A model generated the notes under the pieces. The model searched no databases and had not been told where the DNA came from. It saw nothing but the letters and a program-made list of their open reading frames with translations. Below are positions 57,601 to 64,000 of a stretch of DNA of 64,000 nucleotides, piece by piece (positions within the stretch are counted from its first letter, which is position 1; every line of letters begins with the position of its first letter). Location of the stretch: NCBI RefSeq assembly GCF_900496995.4, contig NC_044004.1, positions 83,211,538 through 83,275,537 of the forward strand, given 5' to 3'. A program made the position numbers and the translations under genes. This DNA comes from Aquila chrysaetos chrysaetos. Taxonomy: Eukaryota > Chordata > Aves > Accipitriformes > Accipitridae.

Positions 57601-60600
57601 CGGCGTGGGCGCTTCCACAAGGTTTTTCTCGCCTTTTTCCCCTGCGGAAAAAAAAAAAAAAAAAAAAAAAAGGCTTTTTTAGTCAGGTTGGGGGACGTTA
57701 AGTTAGCAGGGCGGGTTGTATTGTGGGAGCAAGCCAGTTAATAACTTCAGATGCTTACTGTAGGAATTAATGCGATACAAATGACGAGACCTGGGAGGGG
57801 CGCGTGTGCCTGTGAAGCTTTCTATTACAGTTTTTATCTTATTCACCTTTTTAAAGATGCAGGGAAGTCCTGGATAGGACTTCTCCCCCACCTTTCCCGG
57901 TGGTAGTGTAAAACACTTGTGTAAATGCAGGCGGTCAGGTCAAACTTGTAATGTTCAATACTCGTACTAATTAATAAGAGAAGCCTGTTTAACTGTTGCA
58001 AAGAGGAGAAAAGTTATGGGCTGTTTATAATGAGATGCTCTTCCTTTTTTTTTTTTTTTTGTTTTTCTGGTAAGGGGCTGTGCTTAAAATTGAAGGATAG
58101 GAGTTGCCAGGGTGTCAGTTTGTTTACTGAGACGTACTTCGGCCTCTGTCAGGTTTAAGTATCTCTTCTTAAAATTTCCTGAGCTTTTTTTTAATTGGCG
58201 GCAGATTAATGACTTCCGTGATGTAGGAAGTAACTAGTAATGCATCTTCGTATCTTCATTTGAGAAACCATCACTTGCTTTATGTTTCTTTTGTCATTGC
58301 TTGCCTTTTTTTTTTTTTTTTTTTTTCTTTCTTCCTAAAATAACTTGGGAAGAATGTAACTTCATGCCTGAGACTGGACCACTAAGCATCTTTAAAAATT
58401 TGAGACTTGGTGTTCTAGTTGCAAATGTAGCTTTCTAGAACTGAGGTAATTGATCTGGGCTGAGAATTGTTGTCATTATTGATTTTTGTTCAGATGGTAT
58501 TGGTGTCATGCGGTACAAAATAAAAAAGAAAAACCCAGTTACACAATTAATTGATGATCTGTGGTGCACAATGGTCTCTCTTTCATGCTTGTCAGGAAGT
58601 CAAAAATACATGGGAGACTCGTGTATGGGATTTGAAACCAGAGTTGTATAGTAGTTAAATAATGATGCTGTCGGTGTTTTTTGAGTGCCATTCTTCCTGA
58701 ATGCTTTTTCTACAGCTGCAGGGAAATCGACCTTTGTGAATATTCTCAAACAAGCTGATGAGGAATGGGAAGTTGTTCCTGAGCCTGTAGCTAGATGGTG
58801 CAATGTTCAGCAAAACTCTGAAGAGGATTGTGAGGTATGGTAAAGGAAACTAAGGTGAAAATTTAAAAACAAAAAACCAAAAAAAACCAAAACAAAAAAC
58901 AAACAAACAAAAAAACCCAAAAAACAAACAAAAACCCAAACAAAACCTCAGTCAAACGTTCTTCATATTTCAGAAAACCAATATATCTGATAAGCCAGGT
59001 ATTTTAGAAAATGTACATGATAGCAACGTTTTTGCTGATTTTTAGCACAATATTTGAGTTCCTGTTTTCCAGTTTGCTTGGTGTATTATAGAATAAATGT
59101 TATTCAACATCAGGATGTAAATTATAAAAGCGGTAAAAGCCTGTTCTATTTTACATATAAAAGCAAGGTGTGGAAAAAAGTTAGGCAGAAGTTACATTTT
59201 AGCAACTGTGAACTAACCAGGTGAGAGCTGAGGGTTGTCCAAGTGTCCTGGAGGGTGTCCTCTAAAATGCCTAGGAAATAATGAACTACTGTTAAATTGT
59301 TTATAGTGTTGTTTTTTCTGTCAGCTACCTGTGATTCTGTTGGCAATCCAGCTGCTACCTAGTGGCCAAAGTCGTCACTGTGTAGACAGTTTTTGATGAA
59401 CTGTAGAAGATTTTTTTTTTTTTCTTTTTAGATTTGGCAAAAAGTACAATGTATTTTGGTTAAATAAATGTAAACTTTTAATGGAGGTGTGTTGTTTCTA
59501 ATTTTTTCTCAGCTACATTTTTTCAGTGTTAGCGCTCTTTTATTTTTTTCTTTCTTCACGATACTCAAGTAAATCCAAATACAAAACCAGACTAAAGTCC
59601 TTAGTTTTAAAAACTAAGCTAACAAGCTAATTTAATATACTTGAACTTCAAGTTAAAGATTTTTTTTTTTTAATTTAGTGGCATGGCTTGACCCCAGCCA
59701 GCAGCTAAAGACCCACAGAAACACCAGCTCACCCCCCCCCAGCAGAGCAGAGACGAGAATAGGAAGAAAGAAGGCAAGACAATTTACGGGTTGATATAAA
59801 GACAGTTTAATAAGCGAAGGGAAGAGGATAAGAAAGGAGCGATGCAAAAGCAATAGTTTATCTCCTAGAAGCAGCCCCGTGCCCAGCCAGTCTCTGAGCA
59901 ACAGCTACCTTGGAAGACAACCCCCTCCCCTCCTCCTTCTTCCAGTACCTGGGTTGAATTGCTGAGCGTGACATTCTGTGGTGTGGAATATCCCTTTGGG
60001 CGGTTGGGGTCAGCTGTCCCAGCTGTGTCCCCTCCCAACTTCTTGTCTACTCCGGCCTATTTGCTGGGGGGGCAGAGTGAGAAAGGGAGAAAGCCTTGAT
60101 GCTGTGCAAGCACTGTTCAGCAATAGCCAAAACAGTGGTGTGTTATTAATGCTGTTTTAGCCACAACCACAAAACGCGTCACTATATGGACTGTTATGAA
60201 GCAAGTTAACTGCTTCCCAGTCAGGTCCAGTAAGCTTAATATAGAATTTCAAATCCGTCATAATTGTCCCTGAAGTTGGACTTGCTAATTTGCTCTTTTC
60301 TCCTTTTGCTTTGGCTGGTTTGCAGAAATATGACATTATATGTGACTCCTAAAATTAGTCAGGAAACACTTCAAAAAAGGTTCCTGAAGACAAGACCATA
60401 CTCAGTGTGTTAAGCTGTTTGTGCGTGTGTCTGTAGGTATCTCTTACTGTCTTGTGTGCATTGTCAATAGCTTGTAATGTTCTCCTTGCTGTTGGCTAAT
60501 TCACACAGTAACAGCAACAGCTGCTGTAAAATAGCACAGTACTGCACACCAATTTTGTTTCTGGTAAGAATATTGTGCAAACCAAACAACAGGCCTATTT

Positions 60601-63189
60601 TTACCGCTTTTCCTTCCCTTTTCTGAGAAAAGTTATTAGCATTCAAGATCGTAATGATTGCTTTTTTTAAAAATATAGCTTAATACCAAAAAGCAGCCTT
60701 TCACTTTTCCGTCTTTATTAAAGTTGATACTTTTATAGTCCCACAATACAAAAAAAAAAAAAAAAAAAAAAGGAAAGATTTGGGAAGTTCCTAGAAAGAG
60801 GTATGACTTAGTGCTTTTGTAATTGTTAGTTCTTACGAAAGTTGCACCTGCAATAATTCGGATGGCTTAGTACTGTGCTATTTATTTAATACAATGTTTC
60901 TCAAGGATATTGGAATCTTTTCTGGAGGACAGTTTTATATCTTTTATTTTTTACTGGTGAAACTGATAAATAAGGGTCTTGTGACTCGTGAAAGGTCACT
61001 GTAGCTGCATTTTCTCTACTTGACTACGGAGTTGGGGGGCATGTTCTAGATAGCAGAACCAGGCTACGTCCCCTGTCCCTAGCGGACTTCTGTCTTGTGC
61101 CAGCTAGGACTCTTCCAAGCAGTTCCCAGGCACGGTTTGGGCAGTAGGGTAGCCCGGGGACTCTGCTGGAAGTCCGCTGCATGTACCTACATCCTTTTGA
61201 AGGCTTAGAAAGTTCAGTGCTGTGGATCCTACTCTTGCGTGCCACTTGGCCACAGTGTCAGAGCATGGTGCTGGGCACGTTTGGTTTACTAGTGTAGGTA
61301 TGGTTAGCTCACTTCTACTGAGGATGAAACCTGGAATTCCGTAATCTTAACTGTATCGCCTAGGTGTTGACCTCTACCTCTAGGTTTTGAAAATATGTCA
61401 ATATTTGGATTTGGTGTTAGTGTAGCAAAAAGATTTATACAGAAGCAGTCATCTTTGGTAGGCTGTGTTTTCTAGTAAAACTGAGGCACGCAGCTTTCAA
61501 TTTCCACGAGCTTTAGTGGCGGGCTCGAGGTGTTTGAGTAGTGCTTGCGTGCTGAGGGAGATCATTGGCCTGGTAGAGTCTGTTCTGAACTTCCCAGGTA
61601 AGATGAGAGCATAATCATGTTTTAAGATGCCGCATCAGCAGCTGTTACCGTAGGAACTGTAATTAATAGATGGAAAACCAAAACGAGCCCAAGTTTAAAC
61701 CCACATTTGTCAGAGTAAAAGGAGAATTTATTTTTCTACCATGTTGTTGACTTTTTGTACTGATCGGATGTTGTTCTTTTATTAAAGCTTGTAAATAGTG
61801 TTCAAAATGTTTTGGTACTTGAGCATTTTGACATTGTAGGTTGCAGAGAGTTGCTTGCTCAGCTCGGTGCCATAGGAGGAATAACATTACTGGCATTTAT
61901 GCCTTGTATTACAAATAGGGTTGAGAGGTAAATGATGCAATTGTAAACCTGACATAAAGGCTGAACAACTTTAATGTAGTAGAGCGATTCTGTTTTACCC
62001 TAGTCGTCCACCTTCTCAACTTAAAGGGTCACTGTATTCGTTTAAAACCAGGAGCTGACTGAATCACAGAAGAGTGGTGGAAATGTGCTTCGGATGATGT
62101 ATGAGAAACCAGAGAGGTGGTCTTTCACTTTCCAGACATATGCATGTCTCAGCAGGATCCGGGCTCAGCTCAGATCCCTTGATGGCAAACTCAAAGAAGC
62201 AGGGAATCCCGTCGTCTTCTTTGAGCGATCCGTCTACAGTGACAGGTATGTTGGACTGAAGTCCTTAAAGCAAGGATCAAAATTCTCCTAAGTAAAATGT
62301 GTAAATACATAAAAAGCAGAGCGTGACTGAGTTTTGTACCTCCTTTCGTCATAATTTTTCTTACTGTTCAATCACAATAACCTCAGTAAGTGGTTTTTTA
62401 TCTTTATCTTGTTGTTGACAGCGAAGTAAAATTACTGGATTGAGGGTTTATAGTTTTGTTGTATAACCTTGATAAGCTATGTGTAGTTTCTCATTCTTTG
62501 TGGGTAGGTTTTTTTATGATTTGTGCATGCACGTTTCCCTTGAAAGACAAGAGGGAAGTGTGTAGGCATCAAGAGGAGTCAAGAGCAATTTCTTTCTTTG
62601 TCACTTAGTCTTGTTTTCTTTTATGCTTCTTGAATCAGGTCTAGCTATTTCTTATTGCTGTACCCTCTGTTTCTGGATTCGGAAGGTTAGCTTTGATGAC
62701 TAAATCCCATCACATAATCCTTAGGTGTTCACTGTGTTCTAATATATTGTAAATAAATGACCACAGTGTACAAACCAGTGGTGGTTTTTAGATTATTTCC
62801 GAACAGGTACCTGAGCTGCAAACGTGACTGCTTTTTGTGGACGCTGCTATGCGCAACTGCAATGGACATAGTTACAGGACGGGGATACCAGCTGTTTATT
62901 TCCAGTCCAAGCATACATCAAAGAAGTTACAGAATTACTATGCTTAGCTTCTTTTCTAGTTACTGTGCAATACTTAAGGCAAACAAAGTAATAATTGAGT
63001 TGAAGCTAATTTTTGTTTACGTAACTATTCTGTGTTCTCAGATATATATTTGCAGCTAATTTATATGAGTCTGATTGCATGAATGAAACTGAATGGACTA
63101 TTTACCAAGACTGGCATGACTGGATGAATAAGCAGTTTGGTCAAAGCCTGGCGCTGGATGGGATCATTTATCTCAGAGCCACTCCTGAG
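57365..63189 (+). CDS. DCK: DCK, deoxycytidine kinase (first four coding exons; gene continues beyond right edge)
   Basis: Coding exons 57365-57437, 58716-58834, 62052-62245 and 63042-63189 give 178 codons. DCK phosphorylates deoxycytidine, deoxyadenosine and deoxyguanosine in the salvage pathway (cytosol/nucleus). Visible features: P-loop GNIAAGKST (residues 22-30), the substrate-site glutamate in VPEPVARW (Glu48; human Glu53), [15 protein letters not shown] with Gln92, Ala95 and Arg99 (human Gln97, Ala100, Arg104), catalytic ERS (Glu122-Arg123) and DRY (Asp128; human Asp133). The product is collinear with human DCK except for an N-terminus five residues shorter that lacks all serines before the P-loop. 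The regulatory serine in ELT-x-S-Q-K is kept (Ser69; human Ser74). The last three exons (lid region and C-terminus) should follow to the right. Similarity is high enough to favour DCK over the DCK2 paralogue reported in non-mammalian vertebrates. Confidence 0.96.
57438..58715 (+). other. DCK intron 1
   Basis: About 1.3 kb. It begins inside the CpG island and carries a (GT)n microsatellite at about 57472-57488, an A24 run at 57648-57671, and T runs near 58046-58060 and 58309-58326. No exon is seen. Confidence 0.85.
58716..58834 (+). CDS. DCK: DCK coding exon 2
   Basis: Acceptor TTCTACAG, donor GTATGG at 58835. Encodes [13 protein letters not shown] through [12 protein letters not shown] to a phase-0 end, completing the P-loop and carrying the active-site glutamate. 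Confidence 0.96.
58860..58950 (+). repeat. A-rich (CAAA)n low-complexity repeat
   Basis: About 90 bases of A with scattered C, containing AAAC and CAAAA units, just after the DCK exon 2 donor. Confidence 0.9.
59679..60232 (-). mobile_element. Degraded solo LTR of an avian endogenous retrovirus, antisense to DCK
   Basis: About 550 bp related to the 17.6-kb LTR but in the opposite orientation. Shared segments read on the minus strand include ATTAAACTGTCTTTATATCA and a block resembling GCTGACCC...AAAGGGATATTCCACACCAC. The poly(A) signal ATTAAA survives (59811-59806). The TATA box expected just upstream of it is eroded to CAATTCAACC-like sequence. It is more diverged than the 17.6-kb copy. No viral coding sequence flanks it. 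Confidence 0.8.
62052..62245 (+). CDS. DCK: DCK coding exon 3
   Basis: Acceptor AAAACCAG, donor GTATGT at 62246. Encodes [26 protein letters not shown], the substrate helix, and [10 protein letters not shown]. Confidence 0.97.
62246..63041 (+). other. DCK intron 3
   Basis: About 0.8 kb; nothing recognised beyond the GTATGT donor and TTCTCAG acceptor. Confidence 0.85.
63042..63189 (+). CDS. DCK: DCK coding exon 4
   Basis: Acceptor GTTCTCAG, donor GTGAGG at 63190. Encodes [18 protein letters not shown] through [15 protein letters not shown] to LRATPE, ending in phase 0. Confidence 0.97.
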
Positions 63190-64000
63190 GTGAGGAATAA
63201 AAATTTATGACTGCACAGAGAATGAGAGTACATGGTCTGTGCCTTGCCTGTGAAATTTGTCTTTGTCTGTGCTTTCATAGTTTTTTTTTTTTTTTTCTTC
63301 TTCCTAAAAAAATGTAGGGTTTAACTACGATTCTAGACCTTTTTTATGATAAAAGAATAATATGCTTGCAGTCAACTCCAGTAAGGTCACAATTGTGTGT
63401 CATTGCATATCAGTGCATCTTTGTTTCAGGGATTGCTTTGAACGTCTCAAGCAAGAAAACAGTTGAGAAATTCTCCCTTATCTTTCACTGTAAGAGTCGT
63501 AATGATTATAGTTCAGTTGAGATTGTAGTATTTCCCTGAAGACTATAATACTTGAGTTATGACTAATACAGTCTGGAAATACTTAAAAAAAAAAAAAAAA
63601 AAAAAAAAAAGTGTTCTTTCAAATGTAGCCTGTGTATTTTTAAGTAAAATGTGATGATAATGATTTTCTAATTATAAAAACAGAACATATGACAAGAGCA
63701 AACTAGAAAATACCACTGGAAATAAAAAAAAAAAAAGGAAATGCAAAATAGCTATAGGAACATTGCTGTGATAGATATAACAATTTAGTTACATTGCTGT
63801 GATAGATATAACAATTTATAGTTAATGTCACTGCTGATTTGGGGGGGACTGTGTGAAGCCCTTTCAGCTGGAGCAATGGAGGTAAGCCAGATGAATGCAC
63901 CTACTGGATGTAAGGCTTTATGACAATGCTTTGATCTTTGGGCATCTAATATTTTTTTAAAAGGAGAGAGCAACATAATGAATATATCTTTTGAGTATGA
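63190..64000 (+). other. DCK intron 4 (partial)
   Basis: Contains an A26 run (63585-63610) and a short tandem duplication (63760-63818). No exon 5 was found before the right edge. Confidence 0.8.
63760..63818 (+). repeat. Two-copy tandem duplication, 31-bp period
   Basis: A 28-base segment (ACATTGCTGTGATAGATATA followed by ACAATTTA) at 63760-63787 repeats exactly at 63791-63818, separated by GTT. Confidence 0.95.

Larger units (their letters stand above)
58835..62051 (+). other. DCK intron 2
   Basis: About 3.2 kb. It contains an A-rich CAAA-type low-complexity stretch (58860-58950), a degraded antisense LTR (59679-60232) and an A22 run (60750-60771). The rest is unremarkable. Confidence 0.85.

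Noticed and set aside
1-64000. CRISPR arrays, operons, prokaryotic or defence-type systems, or an undescribed multi-gene system
   Set aside because: The window is ordinary avian chromosomal DNA with three known genes; no regularly spaced repeat arrays or unknown gene clusters are present.

Overview
This is a vertebrate nuclear window of multi-exon genes, long introns, TATA-less CpG-island promoters and interspersed repeats. It points to a bird, probably a neoavian (non-galliform) species. Two CR1 LINE 3' ends carry the typical terminal ATTCTATG repeat, and three LTR copies resemble endogenous-retrovirus LTRs that I recall as abundant in neoavian genomes. The gene order GRSF1 (-), MOB1B (+), DCK (+) matches human 4q13.

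Layout. (1) 1-4.5 kb: five 5' coding exons of GRSF1 on the minus strand; the gene runs off the left edge, and its CpG-island promoter lies at about 3.95-4.87 kb. (2) 4.9-9.6 kb: intergenic DNA with no recognisable gene. (3) 9.6-56.2 kb: complete MOB1B on the plus strand. It has a CpG-island promoter, a 14-nt first coding exon, a 24.5-kb first intron holding two LTRs and a CR1 fragment, five further coding exons, and a 3' UTR of about 6.3 kb with several AATAAA signals. The six coding exons sum to exactly 651 nt, which is 216 codons plus stop. (4) 56.2-57.36 kb: CpG-rich intergenic DNA and the DCK promoter. (5) 57.4 kb to the right edge: the first four coding exons of DCK (178 residues) with an antisense LTR in intron 2; the remaining exons lie beyond the window.

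The three genes do not form one pathway. GRSF1 is a G-tract RNA-binding protein of mitochondrial RNA granules, MOB1B is a Hippo-pathway co-activator of LATS/NDR kinases, and DCK is the cytosolic/nuclear deoxynucleoside salvage kinase. They are linked by old synteny. All splice junctions were placed by eye from GT/AG sites and reading phase, and they keep frame throughout.

I found no evidence of a new biological system. The items most worth checking are a MOB1B uORF that ends in an ATGA overlap with the start codon, a DCK N-terminus that lacks the mammalian Ser-rich regulatory segment, an in-frame upstream ATG for DCK, a GRSF1 qRRM1 Trp-to-Phe change, and a repeat-encoding open frame inside an LTR.
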